The notes under the pieces are model-generated. The model was not told the origin of the DNA, ran no database searches, and was given only the letters and a program-made list of their open reading frames with translations. A stretch of DNA of 64,000 nt from Celoporthe dispersa (taxonomy: Eukaryota; Ascomycota; Sordariomycetes; Diaporthales; Cryphonectriaceae): assembly GCA_016584495.1 (NCBI GenBank), contig WAID01000014.1, forward strand, positions 558,001 through 622,000, written 5' to 3'. Of the stretch, positions 1-11,377 are shown piece after piece; position 1 is the stretch's first letter; each line of letters starts with the position of its first letter. The position numbers were made by a program, and so were the translations under genes.

Positions 1-662
1 CTGGCGGATGCTCAGGTACTGGTTGAACGTCTGGGTGCCCTGGATGGAGGGGGCGTTGCTGCGGACGACCTCGTAGATGTCGTAGGTCGCGCCGTCGGAG
101 GTGACGGTGCCCTTGTGGGTTCCTGCGGACCCGGGGTTGTAGGTTCCGTAGGTCTCGATCACGTCTTTAGACGTTGGTATCATTAGTATCTGGGCGTGGG
201 GCTGGCTGCTGCTCTGTTCTGGGCTGTGGACTTACAGTACTCGACGAGGGGCGAGGTGGTCCAGCCGTAGAGGGCGAGGAGGGAGTCTCCGCCGGCGTTA
301 AGGCTGCCAGAGTAGGTGACGGTGCTGAGGAGTTGCATTGTCAGCTCTTGCGATTTCTCACTGTGTTTACTCTCTCTCTCTCTTTTCCCCCCTCAGACGT
401 ACCGAGCACTTCCAGTCGACCAGCCGATACCAGAGACAACATCCGTGTTGGAAGACGACCAGGACAGCGAGTACGTCCCAGTGCCCAGCGTCAGGGAATC
501 AGAGCCGCTCTCGACGTAGTTGGAGAAGTAATAACCCCCATACGTGCCAGTCGTCGAGGTCGTCACGACCTCGCTGCGCTCCTCGAGCTTCTGGCCCGCG
601 GGTGCGGCAGAGATGGTGGCTGCGCCCAGGCAAGCCGCGAGGAAGGTCTTGATGCCAATCAT
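1..662 (-). CDS. GH11 endo-1,4-beta-xylanase, 3' end outside window
   Basis: Secreted xylanase that hydrolyses internal beta-1,4 bonds of xylan. The visible exons are 403-662, 236-324 and 1-164, joined by GT-AG introns of 78 and 70 bp. The protein starts with MIGIKTF and a short hydrophobic signal peptide, then a probable propeptide ending near KLEER. The GH11 jelly-roll follows with GTYGGYYFSNY, GIGWSTGS and TVTYSGSL. The nucleophile glutamate is in PLVEYY (about residue 115), just before intron 2. About 171 residues are visible, continuing through SIQGTQTFNQYLSIR. The acid/base glutamate would lie past the left edge, so whether the enzyme is complete or carries a CBM cannot be judged. It is transcribed away from the CE5 esterase at 2396, which suggests co-regulation on xylan. 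Family assignment is very secure. Confidence 0.95.
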
Positions 663-780
663 GTCTGCTGCGTGAAGAGGCTCTAGGTGTCCAAAGAGAA
701 GTGAGGAGAAAGAAGGGGCTGGGTCGGTGCTGTAGGGCCACAACGCATCTTGAAGACGGTTCCTGGGCAGAAGCTGCTGG

Positions 781-788
781 ATTTATAT
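781..788 (-). promoter_or_regulatory. TATA box of the GH11 xylanase
   Basis: Reads ATATAAAT on the coding strand, about 120 nt upstream of the xylanase ATG, a usual distance for inducible fungal hydrolase genes. Confidence 0.5.
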
Positions 789-1467
789 CTATCTGAACTC
801 AGGAGAAGTGGTCATCGCTGTCACGTCTTAACATGATACTTACCTCCAGGCTCTAGCTAAGCAAGCGCGCGGTCCAACGGCCTTCATCTCCTTTACACCC
901 CCCCTTGCGGCAGACAAAATGTGACGCTGCGCTCCCGCTTAAGCTTATTTACTTGCGGGAAGGATAGTTTAGGTTCAGGGGGGTGGCTCATCTGTGCGGC
1001 AGCGAGACGAGCCCGGGTAAAAGTGATGCATGCTTGTTTGGTTTGGGGCTCCCCCGTCCTCTCAAGGTTGCACTCACTTTGCTATGTATGTGCTACGGTA
1101 CATCACTATTACGTCAAAAAAAAAGACGAAGAAGGGAAAAAACCTGGGCGGAAAAAAAAGGAGGCAAGGGGGCGGTTTGATGTAAATGAGGCAGGGCTGG
1201 TTGGTGCCGAAATCCGGGTGATTTTGGCTTGGCACGTGTAGAACAACTTACTTTAGAGGTTACATATATCCATATTGGCACGAGCATTAGAATTTGGTAC
1301 GGGTAAAACACTTAGTGAGATCTGGCCATCACGAGCAGGTCCTTGCATGCAGGCCAGGCGCCCACGGTTACCAGGCACATGGGAAAGGGAATTGATGCGA
1401 GGCCAGGATGTCCAAGTGCATACGGCAAACAGTGGGATCGCTGCTGTATAGCATAATCGGGAAGAGA

Positions 1468-1473
1468 TTAGCC
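1468..1473 (-). promoter_or_regulatory. GGCTAA, possible Xyr1/XlnR site
   Basis: Exact GGCTAA on the xylanase coding strand, about 806 nt upstream of its ATG. A six-base motif can occur by chance, so this is suggestive only. Confidence 0.3.
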
Positions 1474-2258
1474 TATGCGTGACACGATCTCGCAACTTGG
1501 GCTTCCTCATTCGAGCAGGTCGTTCTCTAAAAGGAGAAAAGATACCTCGTGAGGGCGACAGGCCGGGTGGCATGTCTGTGCGTCTGTCTCCTTTGCTCCG
1601 GGCGGCAGGAATAGATGCAGGCCTACAGCACCTGCTCATGCGTGTACGGAAACCTGTACTCACACGCGAACCTGGCATAGCTCATCTGGACGTAAGCAAC
1701 ATATATGCTGGCCAAGAATTATTCCTGTGTCCACAGACCTGTCTGTGTGCTGTCTTGACCCGGCTGTAGGTCCTCAAAGGTCGCCCAGGAAACCTCTTTA
1801 GACACGCGCTCAAGGACCTCGAGAAAGAACAGTATCATTCACTGCATCCCTGTATGTGAATAGTTTCAGAGAGGCAGAGGTTAGATCTCTGGACCGTCCT
1901 GTTAAGCTTTGTTTGTACCAGGGATGGTGAGACGATCATCGTCGGTGCGGACGCCCCCCATGACTGATCAGAAGCAATATGTTTGTGTGTTTCTGGCATA
2001 GACTACTATGCATACATTGGAGGGCACTGCCCCTCTAGGAGGTGACCGCGGTTCGTGTGCCAAGGAGCTCGAGCCCTTTCATTTTGCGGCCACAAAAGGC
2101 CCGGACTCTCATCACGGGTGAATATGCTGACCGAAATCAACTTCAAACATTCTAACCCGCTTCCTGGTGTGGTCCGGTCGACCGGATTTCGCCTCCCTTC
2201 CCGGGGACTGAAGGACGGGTATGGGATGATGTCGTCTTCTCGGAGTCCTGGCGAAGTT

Positions 2259-2270
2259 GATAAATATATC
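2259..2270 (+). promoter_or_regulatory. TATA box of the CE5 esterase
   Basis: GATAAATATATC about 130 nt upstream of the chosen ATG at 2396. It supports that start rather than the in-frame ATG at 2285, which lies only about 20 nt from this box. Confidence 0.45.
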
Positions 2271-2395
2271 CAGGTGGCCTGCCCATGATCACTACTGCTC
2301 ATGTGGCCTCACAGCCCACCGGCACAGTCTCACCTCGATCCATCCCTCAGTTTCAAATCACCACAGCCTTTGGACGCTTTCTCAGCCCTGTAAAT

Positions 2396-3129
2396 ATGTT
2401 CAGCAGAGCCACCGCCCTCACCCTCCTCCTCACCACCGGGGCCCTCGCCTCCCCGGTCGACAACACCGCGGCGGCAGGAGAGAAGCGCCAGAGCTGTCCC
2501 GGCGTGCACGTCTTCGGGGCGCGCGAGACAACAGCCAGCCCAGGCTACGGCACAGCGGCGTCCGTAGTCAGCGCCATCGTGGCGGCGCACTCGGGCGCGA
2601 CCTCAGAAGCCATCTCGTACCCGGCGTGCGGCGGACAGGCGTCGTGCGGCGGCATCAGCTATGCGAATTCTGTGTCGCAGGGCACCAGTGCTGTTGTCAC
2701 CGCCGTGAGCAACTATGCCAAGCAGTGCCCGAGCACGGAGCTTGTGCTTGTTGGGTACTCCCAGGTGCGTTGGCCCCAGAGAGAGAGAGAGAGCTCTAGC
2801 TGACATGTACAAAGGGAGCCGAGATCTTCGACGCGGCCCTCTGCGGCGCGACGGGCAGCGGCGGGTCCATCGACTCGTACAACATCAAGGCTGCCATCTT
2901 CATGGGCGACCCGCGGTTCAAGGCCGGCGCGCCCTACAACGTCGGCACCTGCACGACGGGCGGGTTTGACCAGCGCTCTGGGTCCTGCGGCAACTATAAC
3001 AGCCTGATCCAGTCGTACTGCGATTCTGCGGATCCTTACTGCTGCAACGGGAACAATGCCGCCGTCCACCAGGGCTATGCAAGCGAGTATGGCTCCCAGG
3101 CCGAGTCTTTTGTCAACAGCAAGCTGTAG
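2396..3129 (+). CDS. CE5 acetylxylan esterase (cutinase fold), secreted
   Basis: Serine esterase that removes acetyl groups from xylan, opening it to xylanase. Exons 2396-2764 and 2815-3129 give 227 residues. A 50 bp intron containing a (GA)n run and a GCTGAC branch site splits the catalytic GYSQ|G pentapeptide directly after Gln. MFSRATALTLLL is a signal peptide, followed by a propeptide ending in a Kex2 site (EKRQSC). CPGVHVFGARET and YPACGGQ are typical of Axe2-type CE5 enzymes rather than plant-pathogen cutinases. The nucleophile is Ser122, and the catalytic Asp and His are in YCDSADPYCC and AVHQGYASEYG. Length matches the family. The ATG at 2396 is preferred over 2285 because it begins the signal peptide. 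It is divergently paired with the GH11 xylanase. Confidence 0.94.
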
Positions 3130-5634
3130 GCCGGCGATGAGATTCCAGGGAGGCAAGACAGAGGGAGAAGTGGACCAGCCAGAAGAAGAAAAGGAAAGGA
3201 AGAGAAAAGAAAAGAAGGAAAAAAAAAGGACTATGATGGTACATAATAGTGCGAGAGACCTGAAGGGGGTGGAGAGAAAAAGGAGGAGGGAGAGGAGGAG
3301 CAGGATCCATAAGAGACCTCCGCCTGATACCTGCGACGAGTGAGAATTACCACATATACACTTGAGTACATACCAACCCAGAAATGAAGCCGTTCTTCCC
3401 TTCTCACGACCACCCAGCAGGGAAAATGGTGTCTGGTGAGAACGACCTGGTGTGGTTTCAAATGGTAGGCGCACTGGTGGTCTGTGAGGCTGATGATGTC
3501 TTGTCTGGGCGGTGGCACCCCCTGTGTGGCTGGTCCCGCAGGCCAGCTCCCAGTCCCAGTCCCAGCTCCAGGCCCACCCTTGGCGGGCGTCAGCCTAGAT
3601 TTGACGCGGTAGAAGCGGTCGCGCCCTGTGGTCCCGTTACAGCGAGTACCAGTACCGCAGCCAGGGGAGTCAATGGGACGCGGGTCCATAGAGGAGACCT
3701 GTGATGGTTCCGAAACCCTGCTCTGGTGAGGCGAAGTCCATCCATTGACGCGCAACCACGAACACGAAATGAAGACAAGACACATAATACGAAAACAAAC
3801 AATTGAAAAAAAAAAAACAATAAATAAAGAATACCTTGGTACAGACAGCAACAACATGTGAATAGCGGTGATGGTGTGGATTCCCCCCCCTTCTCTGCCC
3901 CCCATCCAACCATTCAACATTAGTAGCGGTACACCATCCCTCATCCGGGTCGCGCGGTGGGCTGGCAAGGCTGGTTTTTGGGTGGCTGGGGAAGCCCAAA
4001 AAAAAAAAAGGTGTGGGATCGTCGACAGGACGCGCCTGCTAGTCGAGTGGGACTTGTCGGCAAATTCCCTTATGAGATCATGTTCCTGGTGAGGACAGAT
4101 AAAAAGACCCATTGCGAAAGGATGTTGATCTCATAACGGATCAACGGGTCGGCAGGTTGATTTTCATTGACAGGTGTCTTTAGCATATGAACATTTCTGG
4201 GGGGGGAGGACGTTGGCTGGAGGAGGAAAAGAAGGAAGAGGAGTCGTCTTGCCAACAGACACAGACGACAACAACCCAAAAAAGCGGAAGAAGAGGAGCA
4301 CGATGAGGTCAGAGTCAGGGGAGTCGCTGCAGGCCGGCTCGGCTCCGCGAGGATCGGGAACCGGGCAGGAGATCAAATCAGACTGCTCGTAGACAGCAAA
4401 AGTGCTCAAGAGACGAGCCGGTTCCAGGTCGAGAGGCCGTGGTGGTGGGCCCAATGTGGCCTGTGAGATCCCAGCCGCAGGAACAGACGTGGGGTACGCA
4501 ACCCATCGCATCTCCTCTCTTTCTGGTCTTCTCTCGTCTTTTTTTTTTTTTTGGTCCGTACGGAGAAGTCCATGGACTCGGTATCTCGAGGCTCCACCTG
4601 GCTGAGCAAGGGCTGAGGCGAGCAGGGCCATGACACTCGATGGTGCGTGTGCGTGTTCGTGTCATAGTACGGAGTAGTAGCAGTGGTGATGGTAAGCCAG
4701 CCACTGGCAACCGGCTCTGCTGTGTTGTCTGTAATCTCGAAGAGGCGCGGGGGGGGAGGGGAGGGCACTGATAAGGGAACATCACCGTGGCAACCGTGCC
4801 TTGAAGAAGAGTGACCATGGCTGCCCTGCCCATAGTACGTAGCTACGTATGCACTACTTGCCATGGCGGTGGTAATCAACGTTGGGCACCTCGGCTGCCT
4901 GGGCCGAACCTAAACCTCTTTCCTCCTCTCCTCCTCCCTAGGGCATCCCTTCCAGGGACACCGTCCCCCCCCTCCCCCGGCTCCCCCTTCCACCCCCCAA
5001 ATTCCCAGGCCTGCTGCACCTGCTGCAGCCCATGCTAGTGAGAGGCCCACCGCCTAACCCACTAAAATGCAATGCCTGTGTCCCACTGAACAGTCAATCC
5101 ATCAGCAGCACCTGTACCTGGCTGCGGGCCCAGAATCTGTACTGTACCGCTGTATGTCCCGTCTCACCTGCATGCCCTGGCAATCCTTCCCACCCGCGCC
5201 CAATACTTCTCTCACTGCCTATCATCCCATCCACCATCATCCACTCTTGTTCCCATCCTCAACCACCTGGCTGCACTGCATGTTTTTTTGTTTTTGTTTC
5301 CTCTTTTCCTTTTTGCCCTTTTTCTTGACAACACCAGCCTGTCTCCAGCCTGCCAGCTCAGAGGGTCAGGACTGACCGTCTTGGATCTATCACCTGTCAA
5401 TTCTCACAATGACAGCAGTAGCATGACATGACCAACCCCACAAAGCACTGGCATGAGGCATCGTCACAGCAGCAGTACCATACCAGCTTACTCATGAATT
5501 AATTGCATCACATTCCACTCTGTTTACTGTCGTTCCCACAGCAATTGGCAGTGCTGCACCACCCCCCTCCCCCTACCCTCCCCCCCTCCTAACCACCAGC
5601 ACTGGCACCAACTCCTCCTCTGCGACAGCCCAAC
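3130..5634. other. Intergenic, long leader region of the Rid1-type gene
   Basis: No credible gene. Both strands carry only short frames with low-complexity translations. Several poly-A/T runs occur (around 3810, 4000 and 4540). From about 4900 the plus strand is strongly C/T-rich with several small upstream ATGs, as in long fungal 5' leaders, and probably belongs to the gene starting at 5635. Confidence 0.5.
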
Positions 5635-6613
5635 ATGGCAGCAATACACAAGTCACCCTTCAACTTCTCAGAGACACGACAGCAGTTTGAGCAGCAGCAG
5701 CAGCAGAAGAAGCAGCACCAGCAGCACCAGCACAAGCCAGCTGGTGGCGGTCTGAGGTCTTTCATCCACAGGAGGAACAACTCGGATGGCGGCAGCCTCC
5801 CCTCGTCCTTCTCCCCTCCCAAGTCAGCATCCACCACCGCCACCACCACCGCCATAGCTACATCCACACCCTCCTCCCCCTTCCTACCACCACCTGCTGC
5901 CGCCACTGCTGCTGCTGCCTCCCCCTGGCCAGACAGACCAACAGCAGCAGGACACCACCAGCAGCAGCAGCCGCCGTCCGCTCAGCATGGCCTGCCCCAG
6001 GCTCCAGCTCGAGACCCAAGCCCTGGGCCAGTGGCAGCAGACAGGCCCTGTTGCCATCGACAGCCCTCACTCCCCGACCAAGATGCTGCTGCAGCGAGAT
6101 GATACCGACAGCCACAGTGTCGACAGCAGCCCCAGCAGGGCAGCCTCCAAGCCCAGCCTGGCCAGCCCCCTCTCTGCCAGGTTCTCCAGCAACTCCTCCT
6201 CCAGGGACAGACCTGCTGCTGCCGCCAGGGACAACCACCAGGACAAGACCAGCAAGGCCAGGCCCTCGACCAACCTCAAGGGCCTGCTGCTCTCCCGCCC
6301 CAAGTCTGACAAGGCCATGGACCTCTCCCTGGAGAAGGATAGCCAGCATGGCAAGAACAAGGAGAACAGGAAGCCCTCGGACCCCAACTCGCCCGCGGTG
6401 ACGCCCATCTACGCGCAGTTCTGCAAGGGCTCCTCCCTGGGCGGCGCCGCCTCCGTCCCCAGCTCGCCCTTCGACATGCCCGCCGACCCCTTCACCCAGG
6501 CCGGCCTGCTCAACCTGCACAGCTCGTTCCGCCCCGCCGCAGCATCCAGCGGGACCTCCGGCCCGAGGCAGCGGCCCAAGTCGTTCCAGCCCCAGCACAT
6601 CCTAAAGCCCGAC

Positions 6614-6648
<35 letters not shown>

Positions 6649-8553
6649 CAAGGTCACGCGCGGGAGGCCCAAGGCCGACGACGAGCATCCCGAGGGCCAG
6701 AGGTCGTCCACCTGGGCCAAGACGCGGTCCGGGTCGCGCGCCAGGGTCATGTCGGCCCTCTCCAGCCTGGGCGGCCAGAAGTCCAAGTCCTCGTCGCCCA
6801 CCCCCGAGCCCGAGCCGAGCGAGCCCCAGATCGACCCCAAGGACGTCGACAGGCACCTGGAGGCCATGCTGGACCGGCGCAACATCCCGGAGAACCAGAG
6901 GTACAAGATGCGCAACCTGAACAGCACCATCAAGATGGAGTTCATCCGCCAGGACTGGGCCGAGGCCGACGCCAAGAAGCTGGGTCGCCGCCCCACAAAC
7001 GACAGCGACGAATCCGCCGCCGCCGCCGCCGCCCAGAGCTCGGTGCGCGGCGACGCGGCGCCGGCGGCAGCGGCGACAAGAGGCACACCCGCGGCAGGAG
7101 CTTCACCTTCTCGCGCAACAGCTGGAAGATCGGCGGCTCGCCGGTCAAGGGCAAGAAGAAGGACGCGCCCGCCAAGGGCCACGGCAGGAACAAGTCGACG
7201 GACAGCGTGATCACGGACAGGCCCCCCTCGGCGGGCTCGCACGCCGGCAGCGGGATCATGGCCAAGGTCACGGGCCAGCAGCCCTCTGACTTTGTCAACT
7301 ACCTGCGCAGGGTGCAGAAGCCGGAGGCCGTCGAGGTCGGCAAGCTGCACAAGCTGCGGCTCCTGCTCCGCAACGAGCGCGTCGCGTGGACGGAGGACTT
7401 TATCAGGCAGGGCGGCATGAAGGAGATCGTCGGCCTGCTGCGGCGGATCATGGATGTCGAGTGGAGGTAAGTCCAGCCCCATCCCCGAGGCACCCCCCCC
7501 CAAAAAAAAAGGCCCGGGCCGGGTCGAGAGCCTGAGAACTGACCAAGCACCGCGCCGCACAGGGAAGAGCACGAGGACGCGCTGCTGCACGAGGACCTGC
7601 TGTGCCTCAAGGCCCTGTGCACGACAGCCCTGGCCCTGCAGTACCTGCACGAGATCCAGGACACGCTCCTCCCCGCACTGATCCACCTGATCTTCGACCC
7701 CGAGAGGAAGGGCCCCAGCGAGTTCACGACGCGCAACATCATCACCTCGGTGCTCCTCACGTACGTCCAGAGCGGCGCGGAGGAGGAGCGCGTGGCCAGA
7801 GCCCAGACCGTCCTCTCCTACCTCCGCGACCCGGCGCCTAGGGAGGAGGAGCGGCCGGTCGAGTTTGTCCTGGAGATGAGGCGGGAGCGGCCCTACCGGG
7901 TCTGGAACAAGGAGGTGGTCAGCGTCACCAAGGAGGTCTTCTGGATCTTCCTCCACCACCTCAACGTGGTCGCCCTACCGGCAGGGCGCGACAGGTCCTC
8001 CGAGGACATCCGAAAGACGGCGACCAACGACACGTCGGCCACGCGCCACAGCGACCGGGCGGTGGCCACCAGCAGGCCATGGGCTGACGACAAGTATGCC
8101 TACATGCACCGGCACTTCCCGCAGGAGCGCCCGCCCGTGCCCGCCGCCCCCTATGTGGGCGGCGTGGAGTGGGATGCGACCAACTACCTCGCCTCGCACC
8201 TGGACCTGCTGAACGCCATCATCGCCTGCACGCCCGCGCAGGTCGAGCGGAACGCGCTGCGGGAGCAGTTCCGCATGTCAGGCTGGGAGCGCTGCCTGGG
8301 CGGCAGCCTGAGGCTGTGCAAGGAGAAGTTCTACCCAGGCGTGCACGACGCGCTGCGCACGTGGGTGGCCGCGGCCGCAGACGACGGCTGGAACGTCCGG
8401 GACGTACGGTTTGGACCGCCGCAGGAGTCCCGGAGCACGTCGCCCAAGAAGGCGCCCGCTGCGGGTGCGTCGCCCAAGAAGGAGCCGCCCCCGCGGCTGG
8501 AGATGCCCAAGCTGGATTTCGTCCTGGACGGGCCCCTGTCCGCCGCGCCCTAG
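5635..8553 (+). CDS. rid1: GBD/FH3-domain GTPase-binding protein, Rid1 type
   Basis: Probable effector of a Rho-family GTPase, about 940 residues. Exons are 5635-7466 and 7563-8553 (96 bp intron with GTAAGT). The N-terminus (MAAIHKSPFNFSE) is disordered and rich in Gln and Ser. A formin-type GTPase-binding segment starts near residue 400 (DVDRHLEAMLDRRNIPENQR) and is followed by an armadillo-like FH3 region (about 540-900) containing SDFVNYLRRVQKPEAVEVGK. No FH1 or FH2 actin-nucleating domain follows, which separates it from true formins such as SepA/Bni1 and fits the stand-alone Rid1 family. Two frame breaks occur, one within the CAG-rich 5941-5985 (one extra base) and one in GC-rich 7040-7080 (one missing base). 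They cancel, so the total is an exact 941 codons. A 27-base CAG run codes for nine Gln at 6619-6645. Confidence 0.82.
6619..6645 (+). repeat. (CAG)9 polyglutamine tract in the Rid1-type gene
   Basis: Nine CAG codons in a row in frame, followed by CAC AAG. A second, interrupted CAG tract lies at about 5690-5735. Trinucleotide tracts of this kind vary in length between strains and are prone to assembly errors. Confidence 0.8.
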
Positions 8554-9298
8554 TGGGAGGAGGACAGGTGGGCGAGGATGTTTGACAGCCTGAGGAGACA
8601 GGTGGCGCAGAGGAGCCCAGCAGCAGCAGCCTGGGCTTCTTCTAGATACCGCTGCCAGTGAACTAAAGGAGGGAGAGGAGAGCCGGCAGCACGACTGTTG
8701 CTGCCGCAAAAAGACCCATCAGCATGAGGCAAGATCAAGCCCGTACATACATGATCTTTTTTCTTTTTTTCCTTCTTACTGTTTTTTTTTTTTTCCTTTT
8801 CCCGAGGGGCTCGAGGAGTTTGGACAAAAAGGGAGGAACACACAACAAGGCACGGCAAGACTTGTATAAAGCCTTTTTCTGATTTCATTTTCAGGAGTTC
8901 TGACGACCACAGGCACATGGACATGGCAGGGAAGGACAGGGGGTGTTTTTTTTCTTCTTCTTTTCTCTTTCTCTTTTCATCTCCTTGTCTTCCTTTCCTG
9001 ACCATTTCTGCTTCTTCCTCTCTCGGAGTTCCTGTTCTGCAGCACTTTTCACAGGGCACGTCTTTTGCCTTCCTCAAGGCCACCATCAGGATAAATCGCA
9101 GCGGGCCGCTGCACAATTGCATGGAAATCGGTCATCTGTTTGCCTGCTCTTCTTTTTTTTTTTCTTTCTTCTTTCCCCTGCCTCCTTCCCGCCAAGGGGA
9201 GATGAGCTCAGGGAAACGGCACGACGAGGGACACTCACGTAAGAGGGCCGGCGGCCACTGTGCTGCCTTTTGTTTTTAAACATCACATGCTGGTGCTG

Positions 9299-9329
<31 letters not shown>

Positions 9330-9528
9330 GTGGCCTCGGGCAGAGGAGGGAAGGCTCTTTGGTCCACAGCAGCAACTCATGATCATGTGTAACGAATAAA
9401 TGAATTGTCTCATATTACCAGGTTGTGTTCTTCCCTTGTCTTGTTTTGAAGTTGACCCGATGTGAATAGTTAGTTATGCCGAGGGGGCATTTCGTGTCTC
9501 TCCCTCTCTCTGTGCTCCTGCTTGGACC
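8554..9528. other. Convergent intergenic region
   Basis: Lies between two gene 3' ends. It holds long T-rich runs near 8757-8800 and 8940-8975 and a (GA)n tract at 9307-9329. No coding signal seen. Confidence 0.5.
9307..9329. repeat. (GA)n microsatellite
   Basis: About eleven GA units in the convergent intergenic region. Confidence 0.9.
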
Positions 9529-11377
9529 TCACTCGATCCCATCCAGCCTTGCCCACAGCAGCCTGTCGTCCTCGTTCAGGTCCAGATCCCAAAATTTCCG
9601 AGCTTTCCCGGCCGCCAGTTTCCCTTTATCCCTGGTCCGATAGACGGAATCGATCAGCCTCACGTCCGGATGGTTCCTCAGCAGCCGCGACATCCCATTC
9701 ATGCTGATGAAGTCCGTATACGGCACACCCTCGGCCGAGTGCCCCTCGCCGCCATAAAACCGCAGATAGTTGGCCTCCAGAGCCCGCCGCACGCGCAGGG
9801 AGCACGTCCTCCCGCCGTCTGCCTCCCCGGGCCGAACCACCCTCGACGCATCGAACCCGACAAGCGACGACGACGGGGACACCACGGCATCCCTCACCTG
9901 CTCCAGGCCGGCCGGCGAGAGCATGACGTAGCCCAGATGCAGGAAGCGCAGCGGGGAAGGAGCCCGCGGGGGCGGCGGGGGCCAGCACCAGGTCGCGGAT
10001 GGCGGGGACGGCGTCGTCGGTGATGTGGTTGAAGCGCTGGCCCAGGTCGGCGGTGCTGAAGCGGGAGGCGAGGTCGAGGTAGCGGATGCGCGGGTGGGCG
10101 GCCAGGGCGGTGCAGACGGCCGAGACGCCGCGGGAGGACAGGCCGCAGGAGGCGAGGGTGAGGACCTCGAGGGTCGTGTTGGCCCCGAGGCCGGCGGCGA
10201 GGGCGAGGGCTCCCGAGTCGCCCACGGGGTTGTTGGACATCATGAGGTAGCGGAGCCTGCACGCCGGGGAGGCCAGGAAGCCGGCGATGGCCTGGGCCGC
10301 GGCGGTGCTGGCCCCGTTGGCGTTGATGTAGATGGCCTCCAGGCTGTTGGTACCAGTGTCGGACGCGCGCGCGAGGCCGCCAAACAGCTCCGCGATGCCG
10401 GCGTCGCCCAGCTCACAGGTCTCGATGTCCAGCACGCGCAGGCCCCGCGCGGACCCGAGCAGGGCGAGGATGTCGGCCACGCAGGAAGGCCCCAGGGGGT
10501 TGCGCTTGAGCCAGAGGCCCCGGAGAACCTCGCTCCCGCACAGCGCAGAGGCCAGCGCGCGGAACCCGGGGGGTTTGATGTGGTTGCCCGCGAGGTACCA
10601 GGTCTCCATCCTGTCCGGGTGGTCCGCGGCGAACCTGGCGATGCGGCGCGCGCCGTGGTTGGTGATGACGTTGTTGCCCAGCAGGAAGTGGCGGATGTGG
10701 GTGTTGGCCTCGAGGGAGCCCATGAGGGCGTCGATGTGGTCCGGGCCTACGACCATTTTGCAGAGGTCGAGGCGGCCGTCCTCGTAGACCACGCCGCGCC
10801 TGAACTCCAGGAGGCGGGTCTCGTGGCCTGGCTCCTGGCCGGGGGTGATCCCCAGCGAGGAGGGCGGTGGGACCGCAGAAGGCGAGGTGGGCGTGCTGCT
10901 CAGCAGGGCCTCGACGGCCCGCCCTCTGCCCTCCTCGTCGCCGTCGCCACCCCTCAGAAAGGCAAAGCAGTCCGCAAAATCCTCCGCCTCGCCGACCTGT
11001 ACAGGCATAGGCCTCGCTTCCGGGAGCGCAACAGGATCCACGGCCGGGTCCCAGGGCCCACGCCCCCAGTCCAGCCACGCCCCCTCCAGCAGCAGCCTCT
11101 GCCTCTCCTCCTCCCTGCTCCTCGCGGCAGCCTCCACGGCCCGCCGCGCGGCCGCGGCACGCTTGCGCTGCTCCTCGTACCGGATGATGGCTCTCTCGGG
11201 GCTGTCGTGGGGGAAGAGGATGCTGGCGACCTGCTGGGCCCTGGGGCGCTGGGCGTGGGGGCGTCTCCTGGGGAGGCTGAGGACGGCGGGCGGGGGATTC
11301 TGGTAGTTGGCTTCCTGGGCGGTCCTCAGGAGGGTGGCGCAGGCCTGGGCGTCCATCTCTTCTGGAGGGACGGACAT
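9529..11377 (-). CDS. Leucine-rich-repeat (ribonuclease-inhibitor type) protein
   Basis: Single-exon protein of about 615 residues, probably a protein-interaction scaffold; its partner is unknown. The start MSVPPEEMDAQACATLL is chosen over an in-frame ATG 43 codons upstream because the extra sequence is low complexity. An Arg/Ala-rich helical stretch (RKRAAAARRAVEAA) precedes at least six 28-30 residue RNI-type repeats, for example RHFLLGNNVITNHGARRIA, ETWYLAGNHIKPPG, RGLWLKRNPLGPS and RYLMMSNNPVGDSGALALA. A frame break in the CCCC run of the coding strand (plus 9953-9956, one extra base) separates GSFP from LRFLHLGYVMLSPAGL. Removing one base gives an exact codon count and a conserved-looking tail ending LLWARLDGIE. 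No enzyme motif seen. Confidence 0.82.

Larger units (their letters stand above)
663..2395. promoter_or_regulatory. Shared divergent promoter region of xylanase and acetylxylan esterase
   Basis: A 1.73 kb stretch between the two divergent start codons with no credible gene. Each gene has its own TATA-like box near its start. One exact copy of GGCTAA, the Xyr1/XlnR-type binding core, lies on the minus strand at 1468-1473. Assigning regulation by Xyr1 is inference from motif and gene content. Confidence 0.5.

Noticed and set aside
3231..4112. 293-codon minus-strand frame in the region after the CE5 gene
   Set aside because: Translation is low-complexity with poly-Phe and poly-Ser runs, no domain, and competing frames of similar quality on both strands.
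7040..7080. A tiny intron to explain the frame change in the Rid1-type gene
   Set aside because: The only GT...AG pair is 28 bp, far below the shortest intron elsewhere (50 bp). A base indel in a GC repeat is more likely.
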